Part shown: positions 26,501 to 38,500 of the stretch, one piece after another
How the letters are laid out: each line of letters begins with the position of its first letter
Numbering within the stretch: position 1 is the first letter of the stretch
NCBI GenBank assembly: GCA_020854035.1
Contig: JADZGE010000107.1
Coordinates: 22,421-86,420, forward strand
Source of the DNA: Burkholderiales bacterium
Lineage (GTDB): Bacteria > Pseudomonadota > Gammaproteobacteria > Burkholderiales > SG8-41
Length of the DNA: 64,000 nt
Reading direction: 5' to 3'
Position numbers and translations under genes: made by a program
Notes under the pieces: generated by a model
Database searches by the model: none
Seen by the model: only the letters and a program-made list of their open reading frames with translations
What the model was told of the DNA's origin: nothing

Positions 26501-29500
26501 TATCGTGACCGTCTGCGCCGGTTCCGAGCTCGTGCCGGAGCCGAACGTGCGGGTCACGGTGAAAGTCAGGCTGGCGCCCTCGGGCGCGCTCGGAGAATTC
26601 ACCGTGAAGACCGGGTCCGGCTCGTTGTCCATGATCGTCCCGGTGGCGGTCGCGGCCCCGGCGTTCACCGTGCCGAGATTGGTCGATCCCAGCGTGACGA
26701 GGAAGTTCTCGTCGTTCTCGTACACGGTGTCCTGCGTCGAGGCGACGGTGAAGGTGCCCGTCAACTGCCCCGGCGTGAACGTGAACGTGGCGTTGGACGC
26801 GGCCGTGAAGTCCCCGGCTTCCGCCTGGTCCCCGCCGCCGCCCAGCGCGGTCGAGTAGACGACCGTGTGCGTGGGCTGGGTCACGCGGTCGCGGGTCACG
26901 GTGAAGGTGACGGGCGATCCCTCCGTGGCGGATGCCGAGGCGGCGATGGAAACGACGGGGGCCGCGTCCTCCTCGAGGAGCATCCCCGTGCCCGTCGCCG
27001 GGGCGCCGAGCGTCGCGCCGCCCGTCGCGCCGGAGAGGGCGGCCGTGAACGTCTCGTCGTTCTCGAACACGGCGTCGGTGTTCGACTGGACGGTGAATGT
27101 CCGCGTGGTTTCCGAGCCGGTGAACGTCAGCGCGCCGGAGGCCGGGTTGTAGTCCCCGCTCGCCACCGTCGCGGCCGCGTCGGCCGTGGCGTAGGAGACG
27201 GCCTGCGCCGCCTCGGACGCCGTCACGCCCGGGCCGAAGGCGCGCGTCACGGCGAACGTCAGGACGCCCCCGTCCTCGTTCGCGGAGGCGTTGCCGATGC
27301 TGAACGCGGGTGCCGCCTCGTCGTTCGTGATCGTGCCGGTCGCGGTCGCACCGGCGGCTCCGGAGAGCACCACCTGGAAGGTCTCGGCGGGTTCGAAGAC
27401 GCCGTCCGCGACCGTCGCCACGGTGAAGGTCTTCGTGGCATTGGCGCCGTCGAGCGAAGTGAACGTGACGGCACCGCTTGCCGCCGTGAAGTCACCGCTC
27501 TCCGCGGCCGTGTCGCCGTTGCCGGTTCCCGTCGCCGCAGCGCTCGCCCAGTTGACGACCTGGTCCGTTTCGGCGTTGCCGGATCGCACCACCGAGAACA
27601 CGATCGAGCCGTCCGCCGCGGTGCCTTCCGCTCCGCTCGAATTGGCGATGGAGAAGGCGGGCGTGGCGTCGTCGTTGGTAATCGTGCCGGTGGCAGTGGT
27701 CGCTGCCGGATTGATGGTCGCGCCGCCGCTCGGCGTGCTGAGCGACACGAGGAAGGTTTCGTTCGGCTCGAATACGGTGTCGGCGGTCGTCGCCACCGTG
27801 AAGGTCTTCGCCGTCTCGCCCTGCGTAAACGTGAGCGTCGTGCCGGTCACCGAGAAGTCGCCGGACTCGGCCACGCCCGGCTGGGCGCCACCGCTCACCA
27901 TCGAGTTGATGACCACCGTCTGGGGTGGCTGCACGCTGCCGCTCGAGCGGGTCACGGTGAAGACGATGCCGGTGCCCTCGTTCGCCTGGGCGTCCGTGAC
28001 GCTGAAGCTCGGAGCGGCATCGTTGTCGTTGATGAACCCGGTCGCGGTGCCGGTGCCGATCGTGAGGCCCGGTGACGCGCTGGCGAGGGTTGCCAGCATC
28101 GTCTCCTGAAGCTCGAAAACCGCGTCGTCGGTCACGTTCACCGTGAACGTTCGTGTCGCCCCCGAGGCGTCGAGGGAAGTGAAGGTGAGCGTGGTCAGCG
28201 CGGCGCTGAAATCGCCCGCCGCGACGGGATTCGAGCCCCCTATGGCTGCGTTGACCGTCACGGTCTGGGTCGCCTGCGCCGTGCCGGTGCGCGTTACCGT
28301 GAACGTCACCGCCGCCGGTCCGGTCTCGCTGCCGGCCGTGGTGGCCGCGATACTGACACTCGGTTGCGCGTCGTCGTTCTGGATGGTGCCGGTGCCGGTG
28401 CCCGCGGAACCGGATACGTTGCCTCCCGAGCCGCCGGTAATGGCGCCCAGCGCGGCGAAGAGGGTCTCGTCGGATTCGAAAACGGTGTCGGCCGTCGTCT
28501 GGACGGTGAAGGTCCGGGTGGCATCCGCCGGGGCGAACGTGAGCGTGATGGTGCCGCCCGGCGCCGTGTAGTCGCCCCCCGCCGTCGCGGTGCCGGCCGT
28601 GACGTTCACCTCGATCGTTTGCGTGGCCCCCGTCCGGTCGCGGGCAACGGAGAAGGTGAGCACGCCGCCTTCCGCGACCGACGACGAGTTGATCGAGAAG
28701 ATCGGGATGTCGTCGTCGATGATCGAGCCGGTCGCCGTGCCCGCGCCGGCGATCGTGCCGAACGACGCGCTCGAGAGCGATACGCGCAGCGTCTCCGTTC
28801 CCTCCGTCAGGGTGTCCTGGACCGTGGCCACCGTGAAAGTCGCGGTCCCCTGGCCTTGCGTCAGGGTCAGCGTGCCGCTGTTGCCCGTGTAGTCGCCGGG
28901 CGCGACGGCGCCGATGTCGGAGGTGGCGAACTGGACGGTCTGTGTCGCCTCGGCGTTGCCGATGCGGTTCACGACGAAGGTCATCGCGGCGCCTTCGGTC
29001 GCGGAGGCCGGCGTGATGGCGAGCGTGGGCGCGGCGTCGTCGTTCGTGATGGTGGCGGTGGCGGTGGCGGCGGGTGCGGCGCCGGCGAGCGTGACGGTGA
29101 ACGTCTCGTCGGCCTCGAACACGGCGTCGGCGCTCGTCTGCACGGAGAAGAACCTGGTGGTCGTGCCCGCGTCGAGCGATGTAAAGGTGACCGCGCCGCC
29201 CGTGGCGGTGAAGTCGCCGGTTTCGGCCGCGGCGTCCCCGTTGCCCGCGCCGCTCGCGGCCGCCGTGGCGTAGGTCACGACCTGCGTTGCCTGCGCGGTG
29301 CCGCTCCTCACCACCGCGAAGGTGACGAATCCGCCCTCGGTGGCGCTCGCGTTGCCGATGGAGAAGGTGGGCGCCGCCTCGTCGTCGTTGATGGTGCCGG
29401 CGAGTGTCGCGGTGGCCCCGATCACCGCGCCCCCGGTGGCGCTCGCCATGCTCGCGATCACGGTCTCCGCACCCTCGAAGAGGGCGTCATCGAGCACGTT

Positions 29501-32500
29501 CACCACGAAGGATTTGGCCGTTTCACCCTTGGTGAAGGTGAGCGTCTGGGTGCTCGCGGTGTAATCGAGGCCGCTCGTGGCGCTGCCGTTCACCGTGCTC
29601 AGCACCACCGTCTGCGCCGCCTCGGCGTTGCCGGTTCGCGTGACGGTGTAGGTGAGGTGCGCCGGGCCCGCCTCGGCGCCCGTGGTGACGGCGGTGAGGT
29701 TGAAGCTCGGCGCGGTGAGATCGTCGTTGCTGATCGTGCCGGTGGCGAGGAGCGCCGGGGCCGCGCCGCCGAGGGTCACGGTGAAGGTCTCGCTCGCCTC
29801 GACGATGGCGTCGGCCTGCGTGACGACGGTGAAGCTCTTGGTCGCGTTCGCCCCGTCGAGCGAGGTGAAGGTGACCGACCCCGCGCCGGTCACGATATCG
29901 TCGGCCTCCGCGGCCACGTCGCCGTTGTCGGCGCCGCTCGTCGCCGGTGTGAAGCTCACCACCTGGGTCGCCTCGGCGTTGCCGCTCCGCGCGACGGAGA
30001 ACACGAGCGCGCCGTTACCCGCCGTGCCCTCGGCGCCGGCCACGTTCGCGCTCACGAACGAGAAGGCGGGCGCGCCATCGTCGTTGGTGAGGGTGCCGGT
30101 GGCGGTGCTCGCGGGCGCGGCCCCGCCGAGGGTCACGGTGAAGGTCTCGCTCGCCTCGAACACCGCGTCTCCCACGGCCTGCACCGTGAAGAACCGGGTG
30201 GTCGTCCCCGCGTCGAGGGAAGTGAAGGTGAGCGCGCCCCCCGTGGCCACGAAATCGTTCGCCTCGGCGAGCGCATCCCCGTCGCCCGCCCCGCCCGCCG
30301 CCGCCGTGGCGTAGGTCACCACCTGCGTTGCCTGCGCGCCGCCGCTCCTCACCACTGCGAAGGTGAGTATGCCGTTCGTGCCGGCGGCGCCCTCGGCGAC
30401 GCTCGCGTCGGCGATCGAGAAGGTGGGCGCCGCCTCGTCGTCGTTGATGGTGCCGGCGAGGGTGGCGGCCGCGCCGATGGCCGCGCCGCCCGTCGCCCCC
30501 GACAGGCTCGCAATCACCGTCTCGGCGCCTTCGAAGAGCCCGTCGTTCAACACCGGCACCACGAACGACTTGGCGTTTTCCCCGGTGGTGAAGGTCAGTG
30601 TCTGCGTGCTCGCGGTGTAGTCCGCCCCGGCCGTTGCCGTGCCGTTCAGCGCGGTCACCACCACGGTTTGCGTGGGCTCGATCGAGCTCGACCCGTTCAG
30701 GTTGCGCGTGACCGTGAAGGTCAAGTCCGTGCCCGGCTCCGCTCCGGCGCTCGTCGCGGTCAACTCGAAATCCGGCGCCGTCTCGTCGTCCTGGATCGTC
30801 CCCGTCGCGGTGGCGAATGCCGGATTGATGTTGCCGCCCGGGCCGCCGCTGATGGCGCCGAGCGTGGCGAGCACCGTCTCGTCGTTCTCGAACACGGTGT
30901 CGGCGGTCGTGGCGACGGTGAACGTCTGCGTGAAGCCCGGTCCACCGGCGATCGTGCTGTTGCTGAAGGTGAGGGTGAGCGGGTTGGGGACGGGCGTCGT
31001 GAAGTCCGATGCGCCGGCCGTGCCCGCGGCGACGTTCACGACGATCGACTGCTCGACGCCCGCCCGGTCGCGGGTGACCGCGAACGTGAGCGGCGCGCCC
31101 TCGGTCGCGGCAACCGATCCGATCGAGAAAATCGGGATGTCGTCGTCGACGATGGAGCCGGTGCCGGTCGCGGCCGTCACCGAGCCGAAGTTCGTCGCCC
31201 CCAGCGTCGCGAGGAGGGACTCCGTGCCCTCGACCAGTGCGTCCTGGATCGTGGCGACGGTGAACGTCGCGCTCGCCTGCCCCTGCGTGAAGGTGAGCGT
31301 GCCGCTGTTCCCCGTGTAGTCGAAGCCCTCGCCCGCGGTGCCGGACACCGTGGCGAACTGCACCGTCTGCGGCGCCTCGGCGTTGCCGGTGCGCGTGACG
31401 GCGAAGGTGAGGACGCCGGCGGTTCCGGCGGCGCCCTCGGTGGCGGACGCCGAGTTGATCGCGAACGTCGGGGCGCCATCGTCGTTGCCGATCGTCGCGG
31501 TGACGAGCGTCGCGGTTCCGAGAGTGAGGGTCCCGCCGCCCGCGGCGGTGGTGAGCGTGCCGAGGAATATCTCGTTGTCTTCGAAGACGGTGTCGGCGAT
31601 CGCGTTGACGACGACCGTGCGCGAGAGCTCGCCCGGCTGGAACGTGATGCCGGTCGTGCCGACGCTCGTGAAATCGCCCGCCTCGGCGGCGCTGGCGGCG
31701 CCCGAGAGCGCCGTGGCGAAGTTCACCACCTGAGTCGCCTCGGCGAGGCGGTCGCGGGTGATGGTGAACGTGTAGGCCGCCGGCCCGTCCTCGGCGGCGG
31801 CGCCGCTCACCGCGAGGTTGTAGAGCGGCGCGGCGTCATCGTTGTTGATGGTGGCCGTGACCAGGGTCGTCGCGCCGAGCGTGAGCGTGCCGCCTCCCGC
31901 CGCCGTGGTGAGCGTGCCGAGGAAGATCTCGTTGCCCTCGAACACCGCGTCGGCGACCGCGTTCACGACCACCGTCCGCGCAAGCTGGCCGGGCGCGAAG
32001 GTGAGCCCGGTCGCCGGCACGGCGGTGAAATCGTCCGCCTCGGCCGCGTTCGCGGCGCCGGAGAGCCCGGTTGCGAAGTTGACGACCTGCGTCGCCTCGG
32101 CGAGCCGGTCGCGCGTGACGGTGAACGTGAACGCACCGGCCGCGCCGGGAGTTCCTTCGGCGGCCGCGGCGCTCACGGCGAGGGTATAGACCGGTGCCGT
32201 GTCGTCGTTCAGTATCGTGCCGGTCGCGGTGGCGTTCGCCGCGCCGGACAGGGTCGCGAGGAAGGTCTCCGCGCCCTCGAACGCGGTGTCCGCCGTAGCC
32301 TGCACGGTGAAGGTCTTCGTCGCGTTGAATCCGTCGAGGGAAGTGAAGGTGAGCGCGCCGCTCGACGCGACGAAGTCGGCGGGCTCGGCGGGATCCGCGC
32401 CCGCGGCGTCGAGCGCCGTGGCGAAGTTGACGATCTGGGTGGCCTGGGAGTTGCCGCTGCGCACCACCGCGAAGGTCAGCACGCCGTTCGCGCCGTTGCC

Positions 32501-35500
32501 CTCGTTGGCGCTGACGGCCGGGTTGAAGAAGGAGAACACCGGGGCGGCATCGTTGTCGGTTATCGAGCCGGTGCCGGTCGCGGCTCCGAGCACGGCGCCG
32601 CCGGTGGGTCCGCTCAGCACCGCCGTGAAGGTTTCGGGCGTGGCGCCCTCGAACAAGCCGTCCGCGATCGTCGCGACCGTGAAGGACTTGACCGTTTCGC
32701 CGGTGGTGAAGGTGAGCGCGCCGCTCGCGCCGAGGTAATCCTGCCCGGGCAGCGTCTGGGACGCGGTCCCCGCGACCGTGGCGAACGAGACGGTCTGGGT
32801 CGCCTGCGCGTCGCCCGCGCGCGTGACCGTGAACGTGATGGCGTTGCTCTCCTCGGTCGCCGCGCCCCCCGAGATGCTGAACACGGGGATTGCGTCGTTG
32901 CCGCCGGCGGCATCGTTGTTGATGGTGCCGGCGGCGGAGGCGGCGAGTATGCTCGCTCCCCCCGTCGCGCTCGTAAGCGTGAGCCCGAAGGCCTCGGAGA
33001 GCTCGAACAGCGCATCGTCGATCGTGGTGACGGTGACGTTCTTCGCGAGTTCGCCCTGGGTGAAAGTCAGCACGGTATCGACGGCCGTGTAGTCCGTGCC
33101 CGCCGTCGCGAACGCGGGCCCGACGCCCTGGTTGTAGGTCGAGACCCGGACGCTCTGGTCCATCTGCGCGTCGTTGCTGCGCGTGACGGAGAAAACGATG
33201 CCCAGACCCTCGTTTGCGGCAGCCGGGGTCACGCTGAACGACGGAGTGGCGTCGTCGTTCGTCAGCGTGCCGGTCCCGGTGCCCGTCAGTATCGTGCCGC
33301 CGACGGGAGGGCCGCTCACGTTCTGGATGTTGGAGAGCGTCGCGAGTATCGTTTCGTTCGCCTCGAACAGCGCATCGCCGAGGGCCGCGACGGTGAACGT
33401 CCGCGCGAGATCGGATTCGCTGAACGTGAGCACGATGGTGCCGCCCGGAGCCGTGTAGTCCGTTCCGGCGGCGGCGGTGCCCCCCGCAACCTGGACGTCG
33501 ATCGACTGGGTGATGCCGGCGCCCGCCACCTTGTCCCGCGTCACGGTAAACGTCAGGATACCGCCCGTGCCTGCCGCTCCCTCCGCCACGCTCGGGGAAC
33601 CGATCGAGTACACGGGCACGTCGTCGTCCTGTATCGTGCCGGTGCCCGTGGCGGTCGTGACGCCGCCGAAATTGACGGCGCCCAGCGCGGCCACCATCGA
33701 TTCGGTGCCCTCGACGGCGGCGTCCTGCAGGGTCGCCACGGTGAACGTGGCGCTCGTCTGGCCCTGCGTGAAGGTGAGCGTGCCGCTCGCGCTCGTGTAG
33801 TCGGCCCCCGCGGTCGCGAAGCCGGCCCCGGCGCCGCTGTCGGCGGTGCTGAACGCGACCGTCTGCGGGTCCTCGGCGTCCCCGCTTCGCGTCACGGTGA
33901 ACGTGAGCGCTCCCGCCGTCCCGGCCACGCCTTCGATGGCGGTGCCGTTCGAGATCGAGAACGTGGGTGCAGCGGCCTCGTCGTTCAGTATGGTGGCGGT
34001 GGCAACCGAGGTGCCGAGGGTGAGAGTGCCGCCGCCGGCTGCGGTGGTGAGGGTGCCGAGGAAGGTTTCGTCGGCCTCGAAAATCGCGTCCGCGACCGCA
34101 TTCACCACGATGGTGCGCGTGGCATCGGCCGGTGCGAACGTGACGGGGGTCGCGCTCACGCCCGCGAAATCGCCGGCCTCGGCCGGGTTCGTCGCCGCGC
34201 CGTGCAGCGCGGTCGCGAAGTTCACGACCTGGGTGGCATCCGAGAGCCGGTCGCGGGTGATGGTGAAGGTGAACGCGCCCGCGGCCCCCGGCGTGCCTTC
34301 GGCGACGGCGCCGCTCACCGCCAGGCTGTAGGCGGGGGGCGCCTCGTTGTCGTCGATCACCCCGCTCGCCACCGCCCCGGAGATCGTGCCGTAGCTCGGC
34401 GCGCTCAGGCTCACGGTGAAGCTCTCCAGGTCGGCGCCGTCGAACACCGCGTCGTCGGTCACCGCGACCGTGATGGTCTGCGAGGTTTCCGTGCCGGTGA
34501 AGGTGAGCACCCCGCTCTGGGCGGCGTAGTCGGCCCCGGCAATCGCCGTGCCATTGACGGTGGTGAAGGAAACCGTCTGCGTCGCGTCCGCGCCGCGGGT
34601 GCGGTTCACCGTGAAAACGATCCCCCCGCCATCCTCGGCGAGCGTCGGGCCGGCGGTTATCGAGAAGGCCGGTGCGACGGTATCGTTGTCGTTGATCGCG
34701 CCGGTGGCCGTCCCGGAGGCGATCGTGCCGAAGTTCGTCGCGCCGAGCGTGACGGTGAAGTTCTCGGTCGCGACGCTGTCGAAGAGCGTATCGTTGATCG
34801 TGGTGACGGTGAGCGTCCGGGTGGTCTCGGTGCCGGTGAAGGTCAGCACTCCGGCGGCGCCGTTGTAGTCGGCGTTGCCGGCCTCGAGGGCCGTGCCGGG
34901 CACGGTGGAGAAGGAGACCGTCTGCGCGGCATCCGCCCCGCGGTTACGCGTCACGGTGAACACCACCGCTCCGCCCTCGGTGGCCGCCGCGCCGGCGCTG
35001 ACGGAGAAAGCCGGCGCGACTTCGTTGTCGGAGATGGTGCCGGTCGCGGGCGAGCCCACGTTGCCGAAGTTCGTAGCCCCCAGGGTGATGGTGAAATTCT
35101 CCGTGGCGCCGCTGTCGAAGAGCGTGTCGTCGGTCGTGAGGACCGTGACGGTGCGCGTCGTGTCGCTGCCGGTGAAGGTGAGGACCCCGCCCTGCGCGGT
35201 GTAGTCCGACCCGGCGAGCGCGGTGCCGTCGACGGTGGAATAGGCAACGATTTGCGGGCTCTGCGAGGCGCCGCTGCGGGCGACCGTGAACACCACGGCG
35301 TTGCCCTCGGCGACCTGCGCCGGATTGCCGGTGAAGGAGAAATCCGGCGCCGTCTCGTCGTCGTTGATCGTCCCGGTCGCCAGGCTTTGCGTGCCCACGA
35401 TGCTCGCGCCCCCGGTGGCGCCGGTGAGGCTCGCGAACACCGTCTCGGAACCCTCGAACACCGAGTCATTCAGCACGGGCACGGTAAAGGTGGCGCTCGT

Positions 35501-38500
35501 CTGGGAGCCGGTGAAGGTGAGCGTCTGGCTCGCCGCCGTGAAGTCGGTTGCGGCGAGCGCCGAGCCCCCGGCCACGCTCGACACCACCACCGTCTGCACC
35601 GGCTCGACCGTGCTCGCGCCATTGAGGTCGCGCGCGACGGAAAACGTGAGCGCCGTTCCCGGCTCGGCGCCCGCCGCACCCGCCGCGACGCTGAACAGCG
35701 GCGCCGCCTCGTCGTTCTGGATCGTCCCCGTCGCGGTGGCGAATGCCGGATTGATGTTCGCCCCGGCCGCGCCGCCCTGCGCGTTGCTGATCGAGACGAA
35801 CAAGGTCTCGTCGGCCTCGTACGCGCCGTCGTCGGTCACCGTCACGCTGAAGGTGCGGCTCAACTGACCCGGCGCGAAGGTGAGGACCTGGTTCGACGCG
35901 GTGTAATCGACTCCCGAGGTCGCCGTGCCGGCGGCGACCGTCACGTCCACCGTCTGCTCGACGGTGGAATCGAGTGTCCGCGAGATCGTGAACGTGAGCG
36001 TTCCCGCGGTGCCCTCGTTCAGCGCCACGTTCAGCACATCGATGCGGAACGTCGGAATGTCGTTGTCGACGATGGTCGCGGTGCCCGTCGCCGTTCCGAG
36101 GACGGCGCCCCCGCCCGGGTTCGCCAGCGTGGCGAGCAGCGTTTCGTTGCCTTCCTGCAGGCCGTCGTCCAGCGTGACCACGGTGAACGTCCGCGAGCTC
36201 TCGCCCTGGGTGAAGGTGAGCGTCCCCGCGCCCGCGAGGTAATCCTCGTCGAGCGTCGCGCTGCCGCCCGCGGCGAGCCCGATCTCGACGGTTTGCGCCT
36301 CGGCAGCGTCGCCGGTCCGGGTGACGGTGTAGACGAGCGCGCCGCCTTCCGTCACGCTCGGGTCGCCGATGCTGAACACCGGAACCGGGTCGTCGTTCTG
36401 TATCGTGCCCTGCGCGCTCGCGCCGGAGATGACGGCGCCGCCGGTCGCGCTGGTGAGCGATACGCGGAAGACCTCGTCCAGCTCGAACAAGCCGTCCTCC
36501 GCGGTCGGCACCGTGAAACTCTGGCTGGTGTCGCCGGGATTGAAGGTGAGCGTGCCGTTCACCGGCGTGAAATCACCCGCTTCGGCCGGGTTCCCGGTGC
36601 CGCCGAGCGATGCGGCGAACCGGACGGTCTGGACGCTTTCGGCGTCTCCCGTCCGGGTGACCGTGAACACGACGCCCGCGCCCTCGGGCGCCGCCGAATC
36701 GGCAATCGCGAGCGCCGGGTTCGCGTCGTCGTCCTGGATGATCGCGGTGACGACCGTCATCGTGCCGAGCGTCGCGCCGCCGCCCTGCGCGTTCGAGATG
36801 ATGCCGCGGAAGCCCTCGTCGCGAGTCGCGCCGTTCACTTCATACTGCGTGTCGCCGACCGTTTCGACCAGCAGCGTCTTCGCGAGACCGTCGCCCGGCA
36901 GGAAGGTGACGGTCTCGGCGCGCGGGACGAAGTCGCTCGCCTCCGCGGCGTCGGGTCCACCGCCGAGCGCGGTCGTGAAGTCCACGGTCTCCGTCGCCTC
37001 GGACTCGCGGTTGCGGGAAATCGTGAAGGTGAAGGTTGCCGGCGTGCCGGGGTCGCCCTCGTTCAACGGGCTGTTCACCGCGAGGTTGTAGACCGGCGCG
37101 GGGTCGTCGGTCTGTATCGTGGCGGTTGCGACCGGGGTGCCGAGCGAGAGCGTTCCGCCGCCCGCGACGGTGGCGAGCGTGCCGAGGAAAGTCTCGCTCG
37201 CTTCCGAAATGGTGTCGGCGACCGCGACCACGGTCACGGTGCGCGTCAACTGGTTCGGCGCGAAGGTGACGTCGAGGTTTTCGGGGTTGAAATCGGTCGG
37301 CTCCGCGGCGTCGGCGGCACCGACCGCGTGGAGCGCGGTGGAGAAGTTCACCACCTGCACTTCGTCGGCGAGCCGGTCGCGGGCGATGGTGAAGGTGAAC
37401 GTCCCGGCCGCGCCGGGATCGCCCTCGGCGAGCGGCCCGTTCGCCGACAGGCTGTAGACGGGCGCCGGGTCGTTGTCGTTCACCGTGCCAGCGCCGGTTC
37501 CGTCGCCTATCGTACCGAAACTCGATCCGGGAATGGACAGCGTGACCGAGAAGTCCTCCGCCGGCGCGCTGTCGAAGGTCGTGTCGTTCACGGTGGCGAC
37601 CGTGACGGTTTTCGACAGTTCGCCGGGCGCGAACGTGAGGGTGGCGCTGACGGCGGTGAAATCGCCCGGGGCGGCGGCCGTGCCGTTCGCCGTGGTGTAC
37701 ACGACCCGCTGCTGAGCGTCCGAGCCGATGTCGCGGCTCACGGTGAAGGTCGCGAGGCCGCCCTCCGCCACGGCAGCAGCGTCGGAGATCGAGACTTGCG
37801 GCGCGGCTTCGTTGTCGGCGATCTCGCCGGTAGCGGTGGCCGTCGTGACGGCGCCGAAACTGGTCGCGCCCAGGGTGACGGCGAGACGCTCGTTCGCCTG
37901 GGAATCGTACACCGCGTCGTCGATCGGCGCGACGGATATGAGCCTCGTCGTCTCGCCCTGCGTGAAGGTGAGGGTGCCGCTCTGGGCCGTGAAATCCGAC
38001 CCCGCGACCGCGCTCCCCGATACGGTCGAGAACTGGACCGTCTGGTCCGGCTGGGCGTCCCCGGCGCGCACGACGCGGAACACCACCGTGCCGTTCTCGG
38101 GGGCCGGCGTGGTGCCGGAATCAACCGAGATGCTCAGGCTCGGGGCCGGATCGTCGTTCGTGATCGTGCCGAACGCGGTGCCGCCGCCGATGGACGGCAG
38201 GGCGCCCCCGCTCGTCGCCGGGTTGCTGAGCGTCACCTGCACGGTCTCGGCGAGCTCGTATGTCCCGTCGACTGCGGTCGGCACCGTGATGGTGCGCGAG
38301 AGCACGCCATCGGCGAAGGTGAGAACTCCGGAGATCACCGGGCCGCTGTTGTCGTAGTCGGTGCCGGCAGTTGCCGTTCCCGGCGTGACCGCGAAATCGA
38401 CGAAGTGGTTCACGCCCGGCGCATTCAACGTCCGGATCACGGTGAAGACGAGGTTGCCGCCCTCGGTCACCGACGTGTCCGAGATGATGAAGCTCGCGAT

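Noticed and set aside
24842..28075. 1077-residue plus-strand open frame
   Set aside because: Also a shadow of the adhesin gene, with the same Arg/Gly/Val-rich composition and no start signal.
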